Source: Candidatus Brocadiaceae bacterium (GTDB lineage: Bacteria > Planctomycetota > Brocadiia > Brocadiales > Bathyanammoxibiaceae). From it: DNA of 22,533 nucleotides. The notes below the pieces were generated by a model that saw only the letters and a list, made by a program, of their open reading frames with translations, did no database searches and was not told the origin of the DNA. The stretch is taken from positions 1 through 22,533 of the forward strand of contig JASEHG010000009.1 in assembly GCA_030018855.1 (NCBI GenBank), in the 5' to 3' direction. Both the position numbers and the translations under genes were made by a program. Positions 1-7,732 of this stretch are shown piece by piece; the first letter of the stretch is position 1; each line of letters begins with the position of its first letter.

Positions 1-24
1 ACCTACAGAATTTACCCTGTAGGT
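1..24. repeat. 8-bp inverted repeat at window edge
   Basis: ACCTACAG (1-8) and CTGTAGGT (17-24) are perfect reverse complements around an 8-base AT-rich spacer. It sits just upstream of the AGGAGG of the first gene. It could be the end of an upstream terminator, an operator, or part of a repeat cut by the window edge. There is no U-tract, so a terminator is not well supported. Confidence 0.5.
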
Positions 25-45
25 CAGCAGGAGGCTAGCCTTTTC

Positions 46-957
46 ATGACATCAGGTAGTGTGGTTGAGACTTTTGCAGAGGTCCCCAGTTATCAGTTGT
101 CAAGACACCGACCAACGAAATCTGAAAATTTGACCAGGCCAGGCCAAGGAAGTATAAAAAGGTACAAAAAGGTACAAAGACCGCCTGCTGTCCCTCCGTC
201 TGACGCAGGACGGGCCTTTGTGGGCACGAGCGGTTTCATCTATCCCCACTGGGGAGGGGGTGTCTTTTATCCTGAAGACCTGCCACAGAGGAGGTGGCTG
301 GAGTATTACGCCGAACGCTTTGATACGGTAGAACTCAACGTGACCTTTTACCGCCTGCCCACGGAGGGGGCCTTTCGGTCATGGTATGAAAGGACGCCTA
401 AAGGCTTTGCCTTTGCCCTGAAGGGGAGCAGGTTCATTACGCATATAAAAAGGCTGAAGGACTGTCAGGAACCCCTGGAGTTATACTTTGATAGGGCACG
501 GCTATTAAAAGAAAAACTTTCCGTAGTCCTGTGGCAACTACCTCCCAGGTATAAGAGAGATACACGAAGATTAAAGACCTTCATTAAATCTCTCAGGCCC
601 TATACCACCTGCCGTCATGCCTTTGAGTTCAGGGACGCAAGCTGGATGGCGGAGGAGGTATATGAATTACTTGGGGAGGCGGATATGGCCCTTTGTGAGG
701 CAGACTGGCCAGGAATGCCTCAATTTGCCCCAGGTGAATCAATAACCACCGGTTTTGTTTACCTCAGGCATCACGGCCCCGGGGGAGAATGGGGTCTCTA
801 CTCTGGATGCTACAGCAAGGCATTCCTCAAGGAGGAGGCGGAGAGGATAAAAGCCTTGCTAAAAGAGGGTAGGAGCGTTTATATATATTTTAATAACGAC
901 GCCGAGGGTTGGGCAGTGAGGAACGCACTGGAGTTAAGGGAGATACTTAAGGGCTAA
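46..957 (+). CDS. DUF72 domain-containing protein
   Basis: This is a DUF72 (YecE-like) protein, a TIM-barrel-like family of unknown biochemical role. Family hallmarks are visible: VGTSGFIYPHW near residue 58, FYPEDLP, then the core ERFDTVELNVTFYRLP, HAFEFRDASW around residue 190, and the C-terminal YIYFNNDAEGWAVRNA. The recognisable domain starts only at about residue 56. The first 55 residues are low in similarity to the family, and bases 77-101 match a dispersed repeat also seen at 18027-18051. ATG 46 has an AGGAGG at 29-34 (11-base spacing), so it is kept, but GTG 220, preceded by AGGA, is a possible alternative. The lipoprotein gene follows 27 bases downstream, probably in one operon. Family assignment is firm; the start is uncertain. 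Confidence 0.88.
   Translation: MTSGSVVETFAEVPSYQLSRHRPTKSENLTRPGQGSIKRYKKVQRPPAVPPSDAGRAFVGTSGFIYPHWGGGVFYPEDLPQRRWLEYYAERFDTVELNVTFYRLPTEGAFRSWYERTPKGFAFALKGSRFITHIKRLKDCQEPLELYFDRARLLKEKLSVVLWQLPPRYKRDTRRLKTFIKSLRPYTTCRHAFEFRDASWMAEEVYELLGEADMALCEADWPGMPQFAPGESITTGFVYLRHHGPGGEWGLYSGCYSKAFLKEEAERIKALLKEGRSVYIYFNNDAEGWAVRNALELREILKG
77..101 (+). repeat. dispersed repeat copy (matches 18027-18051)
   Basis: These 25 bases differ from 18027-18051 at three positions by eye. Shared blocks are CAGAGGTC, CCAGTT and TCAGTT. The other copy is intergenic, whereas this one lies in the N-terminal extension of the DUF72 ORF. Its CAGTT(A/T)TCAGTT(G/A)TC pattern resembles short dispersed repeats common between genes in several phyla. 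Confidence 0.55.
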
Positions 958-984
958 GTGCCTGCGCATCTGTGAGGTAGAAAT

Positions 985-1581
985 ATGCAGGGGAGAGCGA
1001 TACTGTTATTGATCCTTTTATCGGGGGTAATCCTGTCACTCTGCCTCTGTCTCGGATGCGCCACTGAACAGTCGGTGAGGGAAGAGAATACTAAGTTAAG
1101 AGAAGCACTGAGCAAACAGACTGCACAAATAAAAGAGATGCAGGTGTCTTTGGAAGCAATGGACAAAAAACTCATAGGATTGCAGGACCCTGTTGAGGAG
1201 CATAAAGAATTGGAGAAGGCAAAGGAAGGAGTGCTTAACCTGAAGTTGGAGTTAGAGCAGAGGCTTGCCAGGTTAGGTGAGATGGAGAGAGATTTGGGCC
1301 ACCTAAAAGAAGTACATCAACAGGGTTACTTTGACAAGGATAAGGATTTGAGCGCCCTTACTGCCAGGATAGATGACCTGAAGCGGTATCTTGACGTGCA
1401 GACAAACTCGGCCTTGAGGGGCCAAGAGGTCCTCAAGAACTTCATTATTGAAGAGGCCAGGGCTTTACGGGTGGAACGCCAGGAATATGCCAAAGAACTG
1501 GAGTCTGTAAAGGGCAGGCTTCAGGCTATAGAGGATGCTATGGGGAAGAAGGGGGCCTCTGACAATGAGCGCAGGCAGTAA
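985..1581 (+). CDS. putative coiled-coil lipoprotein
   Basis: No family is recognised. The 198-residue product begins with a hydrophobic signal (residues 5-23) ending in CLGC, so Cys25 is a likely lipidated residue. The -3 position is Cys rather than the usual Leu, so the lipobox is imperfect. The rest is highly charged and rich in Leu, Glu and Lys, with heptad-like spacing over about residues 30-100 and 120-190, predicting long coiled coils and no enzyme motif. ATG 985 is preceded by GAGGT at 974-978. It lies 27 bases after the DUF72 gene on the same strand, so co-transcription is likely. A structural or tethering role at the periplasmic face of the envelope is an inference only. Confidence 0.75.
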   Translation: MQGRAILLLILLSGVILSLCLCLGCATEQSVREENTKLREALSKQTAQIKEMQVSLEAMDKKLIGLQDPVEEHKELEKAKEGVLNLKLELEQRLARLGEMERDLGHLKEVHQQGYFDKDKDLSALTARIDDLKRYLDVQTNSALRGQEVLKNFIIEEARALRVERQEYAKELESVKGRLQAIEDAMGKKGASDNERRQ

Positions 1582-1590
1582 ACACCGTAG

Positions 1591-1639
1591 AGTAGGCAGT
1601 GTAGCGTGCAAATTCGTCTGTTACGTTACACTGCCTACT
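1591..1639. repeat. long hairpin after lipoprotein gene
   Basis: AGTAGGCAGTGTAGCGT (1591-1607) pairs with 1623-1639 over 17 bp with one G-U wobble, around a 15-base loop. It begins ten bases after the lipoprotein stop. It may end that operon, but no T-run follows, so it could equally be a dispersed palindrome. Confidence 0.65.
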
Positions 1640-1722
1640 GGTTGTTCACTTATGGAGACATTAAAAGCGGCAGGGCCACTTTTTGTCACCAGGTGGGACT
1701 AGTGCCCCGATGGAGGTAGTTT

Positions 1723-2061
1723 CTAAAATCTCCTCCTTCGTTCTCCTCCTCCGCCTCCTCCGAAACCGCCCCTCCTGCCGCCACCACCAGCACCGCCACC
1801 GCCACCCCTGCGCTCCTCGGCACGGGCCTCGTTTACGATGATAGTGCGGTCTCCCAGGCTCTGGCCGTTCAACTTGTTTATGGCGTCCTGTGCCTCCTGG
1901 TTACTGGACATCTCAACAAAACCGAATCCCCTGGGTTGTCCGGTATATCTGTCCGTAATTATATTCACGGACTCTACCTTCCCCACTGCACCAAAACAAC
2001 TCTCTAGCATCTCACGAGTTACCGAACTTCCCAGATTCCCTACATAAAGTTTTTTTCCCAT
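1723..2061 (-). CDS. RRM-domain glycine-rich RNA-binding protein
   Basis: A 112-residue single-RRM protein. RNP2 is LYVGNL (residues 5-10) and RNP1 is RGFGFVEM (44-51), with the aromatic residues that stack on RNA bases intact. The RRM ends near residue 80 and is followed by a Gly/Arg-rich tail of about 30 residues ending in a basic ERRRRF. This is the architecture of bacterial cold-inducible Rbp proteins, known best from cyanobacteria. The ATG is preceded by AAGGAAAGG (2065-2073, minus sense). A near-consensus promoter (2168-2196) and a terminator-like hairpin (2090-2131) lie in a leader of about 100 bases, suggesting control of the leader. Role as an RNA chaperone or binding protein is known for the family; cold induction here is inferred. 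Confidence 0.92.
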   Translation of the reverse strand: MGKKLYVGNLGSSVTREMLESCFGAVGKVESVNIITDRYTGQPRGFGFVEMSSNQEAQDAINKLNGQSLGDRTIIVNEARAEERRGGGGGAGGGGRRGGFGGGGGGERRRRF

Positions 2062-2089
2062 TGGCCTTTCCTTAATTTGTAAACCCTAG

Positions 2090-2131
2090 AGATAAAAAAG
2101 AACCCAACGGCCAGAGAAAGCCTTTGGGGTT
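2090..2131 (-). terminator. terminator-like hairpin plus U-tract in the rrm leader
   Basis: Read on the minus strand, AACCC...GGC pairs with GCC...GGGTT (2131 down to 2101), with one bulge and one A-G mismatch and a pyrimidine-rich loop. It is followed directly by CTTTTTTATC. It may terminate the transporter operon, whose last stop is at 2283. If the promoter at 2168-2196 is real, it instead lies inside the rrm leader, as an attenuator would. Confidence 0.55.
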
Positions 2132-2167
2132 GACCAAAACCTCAAAAGTATTCAGTGGTCACACAAT

Positions 2168-2196
2168 ATTTTACAATACTATAAGAAATACTACAA
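2168..2196 (-). promoter_or_regulatory. candidate sigma70 promoter for the rrm gene
   Basis: On the minus strand TTGTAG (2196-2191) and TAAAAT (2173-2168) are 17 bases apart. Transcription would start near 2160, giving a leader of about 100 bases before the RRM start codon. Confidence 0.5.
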
Positions 2197-2282
2197 GAGA
2201 TTTCGCAACAAAAATAAAAAAAATATGTGCTGGGCGTATGGCGTATAGGGATGGGTTGCGGTTTCGGTTCTTCTAAAGAAAG

Positions 2283-3518
2283 CTACCTGAAGAGGATAAC
2301 CATTATGGCCACGCCCACAGCAACGGAGAGGATGGTCACCGTCAGTCCTACCTTCAGGAACTGGAAAAACCCTATATGCACCGTCTCCCTGGAGAGTTCC
2401 ATCACAATCATGTTGGCCACAGAACCTACAATGGTCAGGTTCCCTGCAAAGGTGCTGGACATGGCCAACACCAGCCACATGACCGAAGGCTCCGAGAACC
2501 TGTCCATCCACTGGCTGGCCAGGATGACGTAAGGGACGTTAGACACTAGGTTGGAGGCCAATACGGAGAACAGGCTAAAACCTACTATCTGGCTGGGGAG
2601 AGATTGTCCAAAAAGGGGTTCTATCTGTCCATAAAGCATATCCACTACTCCCACCTTCTTCACTCCAGCTACGACTATAAAGAGACACCCGAAGAACAGT
2701 AAAAGGGGCCAGTTAACCCTCTCCAGGGCACTGGAGGGTCTTACCCCTGAGAATACCAGGGCGGCCGTACCCCCAATAATAGAGACAAGAGGCAGGTTCC
2801 TTGAGAAGGTGAAACTCAGGAAGACGGCTATCAGGATTAAGCCGAGCCGGGTCATCAGGTCTCCGTCCAGAGAGGGCTCAGGGGGGGTCAGATGGTCTAG
2901 ACCCTTTTTAGCCAGGTCTTTGTGGAAAAAGAGATATATCACCGCTACGTTTAATATCAGGGCTATACAACCCACGGGCAACAGGTGTAAGCAATAATTC
3001 CAGTAGCCCCAGCCTGAGAGTACCCCAATAATCATGTTCTGGGGGTTCCCTGTTAACGTAACCACACTGCCGATGTTGGAAGAAGTGGCCAGGGCAATAA
3101 GAAAAGGTACAGGATTAAGACGGGTCTTACCCAGGGCAGAAAGGAGCAAGGGGGTAAAGAGGAGGCAGATGGTATCATTTATAAAAAGGGCGGAGAGTAC
3201 GGCACTGGAGAGGCTGACTAGACACAGGAGGCCGGTGGCGCTGCGGGACCATCTCAGCAGGATGTAGGCAAGATATTCAAAGAAATTGGCCACCTTCAGG
3301 CAGGCCACGATTATCATCATCCCCAGCAGTAGCACAATGGTGTTAAGGTCTATGGCCCTGTACGCCTCCTCCAGGGGCATCACCCCAAGGCCCACCATGA
3401 GCACCGCCCCCAGGAGGGCCCCAGTGGGCCTATCCAACCCGCCTAAGGCGGGCCAGCTAATCCGCTGTGCAGAAATAATAAAGTAGGTAATGAGGAAGAT
3501 AAGGAGGGCCTTTATCAC
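2283..3518 (-). CDS. ArsB/NhaD/SLC13-type anion transporter
   Basis: A 411-residue integral membrane protein of the ion transporter superfamily. It shows two inverted-repeat signature regions. The first half has FINDTICLLFTP (residues 112-123) followed by ATSSNIGSVVTLTGNPQNM (144-162). The second half has the matching SNLVSNVPYVILAS. About ten to twelve hydrophobic segments can be read. Substrate cannot be told from sequence: arsenite, sulfate, dicarboxylates and Na+/H+ exchange all occur in the superfamily. Its start overlaps the stop of the upstream MFS gene by four bases (ATGA), so the two are translationally coupled and may act together. A 15-bp palindrome at 3438-3452 encodes Pro-Ala-Leu-Gly-Gly between the first two hydrophobic segments. 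Confidence 0.9.
   Translation of the reverse strand: MIKALLIFLITYFIISAQRISWPALGGLDRPTGALLGAVLMVGLGVMPLEEAYRAIDLNTIVLLLGMMIIVACLKVANFFEYLAYILLRWSRSATGLLCLVSLSSAVLSALFINDTICLLFTPLLLSALGKTRLNPVPFLIALATSSNIGSVVTLTGNPQNMIIGVLSGWGYWNYCLHLLPVGCIALILNVAVIYLFFHKDLAKKGLDHLTPPEPSLDGDLMTRLGLILIAVFLSFTFSRNLPLVSIIGGTAALVFSGVRPSSALERVNWPLLLFFGCLFIVVAGVKKVGVVDMLYGQIEPLFGQSLPSQIVGFSLFSVLASNLVSNVPYVILASQWMDRFSEPSVMWLVLAMSSTFAGNLTIVGSVANMIVMELSRETVHIGFFQFLKVGLTVTILSVAVGVAIMVILFR
3438..3452. repeat. 15-bp palindrome (variant) inside transporter gene
   Basis: CCCGCCTAAGGCGGG is a copy of the TCCGCCTNAGGCGGA family with paired end changes that keep the palindrome. On the coding strand the centre is T, so it reads Pro-Ala-Leu-Gly-Gly (residues 23-27) rather than a stop. 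Confidence 0.85.
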
Positions 3519-4903
3519 CCTGAGGACCCCTCCCCGATGGCCGGTCCGCCTGAGACGGATACCGCCTCAGGCCCGGGGCCTGGCCTGACTGGTTTTGCTG
3601 GGAGTGGCTCCGCCATCCCCCTTACCTCTTTCACCTTTGTGAGGAGAAACACCCCCGCTAACGCCCTGAAGACCCCTGAGAGTAAAAAGAGAAACAGCAG
3701 CCTGTAGCCCATGAGGTGGGGGAGATGACTGGCCAGAACCCCCCCCAGGAGGGTACCAGCGAAGGCCGCTATGCCGTTTGTGGCGCTGTAATAGGACACA
3801 CACCTAGTCCGCTTTTCGGGGATGGCGGACTCGTAAACAAAATTTACTGAACAGAGGTTAAACCCTCCCCAGCCTATACCGCTGAGTATCTGGACAAAAA
3901 AGAGGTAACGGACGTCCTGGGAAAATACCCACAGGATGGGTAGAAAGGGTAAGATACAGGAACAAATCCTCAGTACCCTCAGGTTCCCCACCTTATCAGC
4001 GTACTTTCCCCAGAAGGGGCCGGAAAGGAGGGCAAATGTGTGTGCTACAGTCACAAGCACTGAATAAGTAAGATAGGAAAACCCAAGGTCCCTGAGCATG
4101 AATACGGAGAAAAAAGGACCGGACATCAAGACGGCAAAATGGATGACCGCCACAAAGGCCACGTAACGCCCGAAGTTGCCCTCCGGGGCCCGCCTCAGGA
4201 AGTCCCAAAAGGAGAAATAATGCTCCTCTTTAATCCTCAGAGGCGGCTCATAAATCAGGGTCATGAGGTAACCTGAGATTGACCTGGCTGACCCGGCCAC
4301 CAGAAAGACTACGAAGAACCCAAAAAGGGCCGCCTCCTTTTTTGTCGGGAGTCCGCCTGAGGCGGATGCCTCCCTCCAGTTCAGGTAATAACCCGCCAGA
4401 AAGACGCTGAGGACGGAGACGAAACCCAGTAACCTCTCCCGCCTCCCAAAATAGCTTCCCCTTCTCCTCACAGGCACAAGGTCAGACAGCATAGACCCCC
4501 AGGCAGGTCCAGCAAAATGGGCAGAGACCATGCACCACATGTATCCGAGCGTTAGCAGTGGCAGGGCTACTCCTGGTGAAAGTACGGTATTTGCCACTAA
4601 AAAGGGCATGAGGGCGATGGGAAGAAAGGATAGGGCATGGAGGAACACCGCAGGCACTATCAGCCGCCTCCTTGAGCCAACCCTCTCCACTAAATCTGCC
4701 GTCTTCAACTGGGATAGAGAGACAAAAAGCCTGGGCAGGGAGTTCAGTACGCCTATCTGGATGTTGCTGGCTCCCAGGGCCACGGCCAGGGGGTTTACGA
4801 AGTTGTCCATTATCCCCAGGGCTATGCCCGCCGGTGCCCCTTCCAGAAAGGCAAACCGCAGACTATCCTTTACTCTTTTCTTTAGTGCGGCTATAGAGTC
4901 CAT
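3515..4903 (-). CDS. MFS family transporter
   Basis: A 462-residue major facilitator superfamily protein with about 12 hydrophobic segments. Between segments 2 and 3 is the conserved loop LVERVGSRRRLIVPA, an MFS motif-A-like pattern, repeated in the second half as YADKVGNLRVLRI. Substrate is unknown. I chose ATG 4903; a TTG at 4924 would add seven residues, and neither has a good ribosome site. The C-terminal tail of about 30 residues is Pro/Gly-rich and encoded by palindromic repeats (3545-3577). Another palindrome (4352-4366) encodes Ser-Ala-Ser-Gly-Gly in a loop. The next gene starts inside this one's stop codon. Confidence 0.87.
   Translation of the reverse strand: MDSIAALKKRVKDSLRFAFLEGAPAGIALGIMDNFVNPLAVALGASNIQIGVLNSLPRLFVSLSQLKTADLVERVGSRRRLIVPAVFLHALSFLPIALMPFLVANTVLSPGVALPLLTLGYMWCMVSAHFAGPAWGSMLSDLVPVRRRGSYFGRRERLLGFVSVLSVFLAGYYLNWREASASGGLPTKKEAALFGFFVVFLVAGSARSISGYLMTLIYEPPLRIKEEHYFSFWDFLRRAPEGNFGRYVAFVAVIHFAVLMSGPFFSVFMLRDLGFSYLTYSVLVTVAHTFALLSGPFWGKYADKVGNLRVLRICSCILPFLPILWVFSQDVRYLFFVQILSGIGWGGFNLCSVNFVYESAIPEKRTRCVSYYSATNGIAAFAGTLLGGVLASHLPHLMGYRLLFLFLLSGVFRALAGVFLLTKVKEVRGMAEPLPAKPVRPGPGPEAVSVSGGPAIGEGSSG
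3545..3559. repeat. 15-bp palindrome (degenerate) inside MFS gene
   Basis: TCCGCCTGAGACGGA has one base off the consensus. The coding strand reads Ser-Val-Ser-Gly-Gly in the MFS tail. It abuts a second palindrome, CAGGCCCGGGGCCTG at 3567-3581 (7-bp arms, one central base). Confidence 0.75.
4352..4366. repeat. 15-bp palindrome inside MFS gene
   Basis: Exact TCCGCCTGAGGCGGA. The coding (minus) strand has TCA at the centre and reads Ser-Ala-Ser-Gly-Gly in a loop between membrane segments. Flanking bases (GGGAG before, TGCC after) are shared with the copy at 6590-6604. Confidence 0.9.
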
Positions 4904-4979
4904 TTTTAAAAACAAAAACCCCAACTAGATTAAGTTATTTATAGACTTGGGGTTGGAAAACATAAAGGGAAGTAAAAAG

Positions 4980-5008
4980 AGACTAGCACGTATCCCTACC
5001 CTTGTCAA
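4980..5008 (-). promoter_or_regulatory. candidate promoter for the transporter pair
   Basis: On the minus strand a perfect TTGACA (5008-5003) lies 17 bases before TAGTCT (4985-4980). The -10 is weak. Position fits transcription of the MFS and SLC13-type genes. Confidence 0.4.
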
Positions 5009-5052
5009 GAGTCCCTTCCATAGGGTATGTATTTGCTATAGAGGTGGGTAAC

Positions 5053-5069
5053 ATCCGCCTCAGGCGGAT
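5053..5069. repeat. intergenic 15-bp palindrome
   Basis: TCCGCCTCAGGCGGA flanked by A and T, making a 17-base palindrome around a central C. It lies between the divergent MFS and GGDEF genes and outside both candidate promoters. Confidence 0.88.
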
Positions 5070-5139
5070 CAAATGCCAAATATCTTTGGCCTCTAGTTTT
5101 CTTTGGAATTTGCATCCACAGACCAGAGAGGTATTTTCC

Positions 5140-5167
5140 TTGACTGGAGAGAGCGATGGTTTATATT
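5140..5167 (+). promoter_or_regulatory. candidate promoter for the GGDEF gene
   Basis: TTGACT (5140-5145) and TATATT (5162-5167) are 16 bases apart. Transcription starting near 5174 would leave about 44 leader bases before the TTG at 5218. This also argues against a start at 5179. Confidence 0.55.
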
Positions 5168-5217
5168 AGGGCAATAAATTGGGGTGTGCAAGATGGGGAC
5201 CAAGGGAGGGACTATAC

Positions 5218-6492
5218 TTGAAGTTAGTGTATAAAATGGGAATCACCCTGGGGGTGGTAGTTTTTCTGGTGGCGGGCCTGGGGATAATGGGAGGGTTCTC
5301 CATTCTATGGATGAGACGGAACGCGGTTGAGCTGGAAAAGGTTAACAAATATTCCGCCATGATAGAAGACCTCAGGGCAAAGACCCGTCAATGGGTGACC
5401 TCCGCAGAATCCGTAGTTGCCGGGGAAGGGAGTAAGGACTTCTTCCACTTCAGTACCCTACTACTAGAAGAAAGGCTCTCTTCCCTCCGGACCCAGCCCA
5501 TCCCTGGAGATGAATTGAAGCTGGTAGAGGTCGTCTCCTCCCATTTCTACAAGGCTAGACCCCTATTAGAGGGATTATTGGCGAAGGGAGAAAATCCTCA
5601 AAAGAATGCAGAGGTAATCGCTAAGGTAGACCAATACATTAGGGAGATTTCAAGGAACGTAGAGGTACTCGTAAACAGCCACAGGATTTATGCAGAAAGG
5701 GTCACGGCCAGGGTAAACAGGACGGAGGACATCGGCAAATGTGTCTCTCTAGCCGTCCCTTCCACAACTATCCTCCTGTCTATTCTTTTGGTAATGACCA
5801 TGGGACGCACCGTCATCAGCTCCGTGGGGACGCTGGTCTCGGCTACCAGAACTATGGCAGGAGGGGACCTGAGCAAACCGATAGGGTTAAAGACCGGCGA
5901 TGAATTTGGGGAGATTGCCAATGCCTTTGAGGAGATGCGGAAAGAGTTAAGGCAAAAAGAGCAAAAGCTTGAACAATTGAGTCTTACAGACTCCCTCACA
6001 GGGTTGTTCAACCGACGCTACCTGAGCGTCAAACTAGAGGAGGAAATAGCCAGGGCAAAACGTTTCCACCACCTCCTCTCCGTAGTCTTCATTGATATAG
6101 ACAGCTTCAAGAAATACAACGACCACTACGGGCACCTGGAGGGAGACAAGGTCTTGAAGGGCCTGGCCATCGCTGTCTTAAACAATATAAGAGATAAGAT
6201 TGACACCGCCTGCCGATATGGAGGGGAGGAATTCCTTTTAATTGTCCCGGAGAGCAGCACCCTCCAGGCCCTGACCGTGGCCGAAAGGATACTTCAGGGT
6301 TTTAGCTCAAAGCCTTTCCTCCCTAAGGACCCTGCGGGAGTGGAAGACCCTGGGCCAATTCACGTTACCTTCAGCGCTGGAGTGGCTACCCTCAAGGACC
6401 ATGATGACGATAGCGAGAAATTACTCCATAGGGCTGACCAGGCCATGTTCCAGGCCAAGGCCCAGGGGAAAAACAGGATAGTGACTGTGTAG
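5218..6492 (+). CDS. membrane-bound GGDEF diguanylate cyclase with HAMP
   Basis: Makes cyclic di-GMP from two GTP. Order in the 424-residue product: TM1 (about 8-28), a helical periplasmic sensor (30-175), TM2 (178-196), HAMP (197-250, ending in GDEFGEIANAFEEM), a short coiled coil, then GGDEF (265-424). The active-site loop is GGEEF at residues 335-339, and the upstream FIDIDSFKKYND metal and nucleotide-binding segment is intact, so it should be active. The inhibitory-site position five residues upstream reads DKID instead of RxxD, so product inhibition may be weak. TTG 5218 has GGAGGG at 5205-5210 with 7-base spacing; an in-frame TTG at 5179 lacks a ribosome site. It has its own promoter and no neighbours on its strand. 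Confidence 0.93.
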   Translation: MKLVYKMGITLGVVVFLVAGLGIMGGFSILWMRRNAVELEKVNKYSAMIEDLRAKTRQWVTSAESVVAGEGSKDFFHFSTLLLEERLSSLRTQPIPGDELKLVEVVSSHFYKARPLLEGLLAKGENPQKNAEVIAKVDQYIREISRNVEVLVNSHRIYAERVTARVNRTEDIGKCVSLAVPSTTILLSILLVMTMGRTVISSVGTLVSATRTMAGGDLSKPIGLKTGDEFGEIANAFEEMRKELRQKEQKLEQLSLTDSLTGLFNRRYLSVKLEEEIARAKRFHHLLSVVFIDIDSFKKYNDHYGHLEGDKVLKGLAIAVLNNIRDKIDTACRYGGEEFLLIVPESSTLQALTVAERILQGFSSKPFLPKDPAGVEDPGPIHVTFSAGVATLKDHDDDSEKLLHRADQAMFQAKAQGKNRIVTV

Positions 6493-6562
6493 GGCACTGC
6501 CCGCCCAAAACGCTTGCCCTGAACGAAGATGAAGTATGGCAGATTTGCAATATGCCATGCCT

Positions 6563-7729
6563 CTACTCTCTACCAATTTTTATCGGGAGTCCGCCTGGGG
6601 CGGATGCCACCCCAAGGGCCTCCTTTATCAAACTAAAGACCACGGTATTGTCCATCTTTCCCCTTACGGCCTCAGCTCCGGGGCCCTGGGCCCATATGGG
6701 GACGTCTGCCGCCGTATGCCTCTTAGTGGCCCATCGCACCTCCACCATCTCCCCCTTACCGGGCAGGTGTCCGCCTGGGCCTACAATGGCTAGCCCGCCC
6801 GTTTCGTGGTCCGCGGTAATTATAAAGAGGGTATCGTTCGGGTCCCCCAGCCCTGCCATTACCGCCCCTATGGCCTCATCAAAACCTAGCACCTCATGGA
6901 TTAACCGCCTCAGGTCGTTATTATGCCCCGCATTATCTATCCTGCCCCCTTCTACCATCAGGAAGAACCCGTCAGGGTCTCTCCGCAGGATTTCCAGGGC
7001 CTTTAAGGTCATCTCCTTCAAGGAGGGTTCCTCCCTACCCTGTTCCGTAGCAAAGGCCATATGGCTGTGGGCGAAGAGACCCAGGAGCCTTTTTGACTTG
7101 GTGGAATCCAGGGTATCCATTTCCTTCTTCGTGAAGACGATGGTATAGTCCCGTTTCCTGGCCTCTTCCAGCAGGTCTGGCGTCCAGACCCACGCCCCGC
7201 CTCCCAGGATGACGTCTGGCTGGACACCGTCAAGGTAATCCAGGGCGATGGCCTTAGCCTCCGCCCTATGGGCCTCATGGGCAGCAAACGCAGCCGGGGT
7301 GGCATGGGTTACCTCTGTGGTGGTCACCAGTCCTGTGGCCTTTCCCATCTCCCTGGCTAACTCCAGGACGTTCTTATACTCCTGCCCATACCTCCCTCGC
7401 CCTATGATATTATTACTGGTCTTGTGGCCTGTGGCCATGGCAGTGCCTGCCGCAGCAGAGTCGGTAACGAAGGAACCGTTGGGGTATGTAGTAACGTAGC
7501 CAAAATGTTCTAAACACTCCATGTTCAACCGTCCTGCAGGCCCATGGGCGAATACCCTTGCGGCCAGTACGTGGGCCTGCCCCATGCCGTCGCCTATAAA
7601 CAGGATAACGTTTTTTGCCTTACTATCGTCTGCAAAAAGGACATTAGGGCAGGAGATAAAGAGGATAAAGAAGGTAGATAGTGCCCTTTTAAAGGGCGGC
7701 GGCGCTGCAGGCAAAATCGGTCCTTTCAA
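6563..7729 (-). CDS. periplasmic alkaline phosphatase
   Basis: A PhoA-type (PF00245) phosphomonoesterase of 388 residues that releases phosphate from organic esters. All catalytic positions are seen: Asp47 (IGDGMG), nucleophile Ser91 (VTDSAAAG), Thr144 (HATP), Glu260-Asp265-His269 (VEGGRIDNAGH), Asp307-His308 (TADHETGG) and His338. His142 and Asn266 replace the Asp153 and Lys328 of the E. coli enzyme. A signal peptide (basic Lys-Arg at 14-15, hydrophobic 16-32, cleavage after LFA-33) predicts export. The TTG start lies three bases after the xerD stop, with AAGGGG seven bases upstream, so it is co-transcribed with xerD. A palindrome (6590-6604) encodes Ser-Ala-Pro-Gly-Gly near the C-terminus. 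No phosphate-regulon box was seen. Confidence 0.93.
   Translation of the reverse strand: MKGPILPAAPPPFKRALSTFFILFISCPNVLFADDSKAKNVILFIGDGMGQAHVLAARVFAHGPAGRLNMECLEHFGYVTTYPNGSFVTDSAAAGTAMATGHKTSNNIIGRGRYGQEYKNVLELAREMGKATGLVTTTEVTHATPAAFAAHEAHRAEAKAIALDYLDGVQPDVILGGGAWVWTPDLLEEARKRDYTIVFTKKEMDTLDSTKSKRLLGLFAHSHMAFATEQGREEPSLKEMTLKALEILRRDPDGFFLMVEGGRIDNAGHNNDLRRLIHEVLGFDEAIGAVMAGLGDPNDTLFIITADHETGGLAIVGPGGHLPGKGEMVEVRWATKRHTAADVPIWAQGPGAEAVRGKMDNTVVFSLIKEALGVASAPGGLPIKIGRE
6590..6604. repeat. 15-bp palindrome (variant) inside phosphatase gene
   Basis: TCCGCCTGGGGCGGA; the coding strand reads Ser-Ala-Pro-Gly-Gly (residues 376-380). Bases GGGAG before and TGCC after match the flanks of the copy at 4352-4366, so the repeated unit may be longer than 15 bp. 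Confidence 0.85.
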
Positions 7730-7732
7730 GGT

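Noticed and set aside
954..1175. 73-codon minus-strand frame with a hydrophobic stretch
   Set aside because: Antisense to the lipoprotein signal and coiled coil; no ribosome site.
6768..6780. TCCGCCTGGGCC as another palindrome copy
   Set aside because: Only the left half matches.
6552..7148. 198-codon open frame on the plus strand
   Set aside because: Antisense to the alkaline phosphatase gene with all catalytic residues intact; shadow of its codon use.
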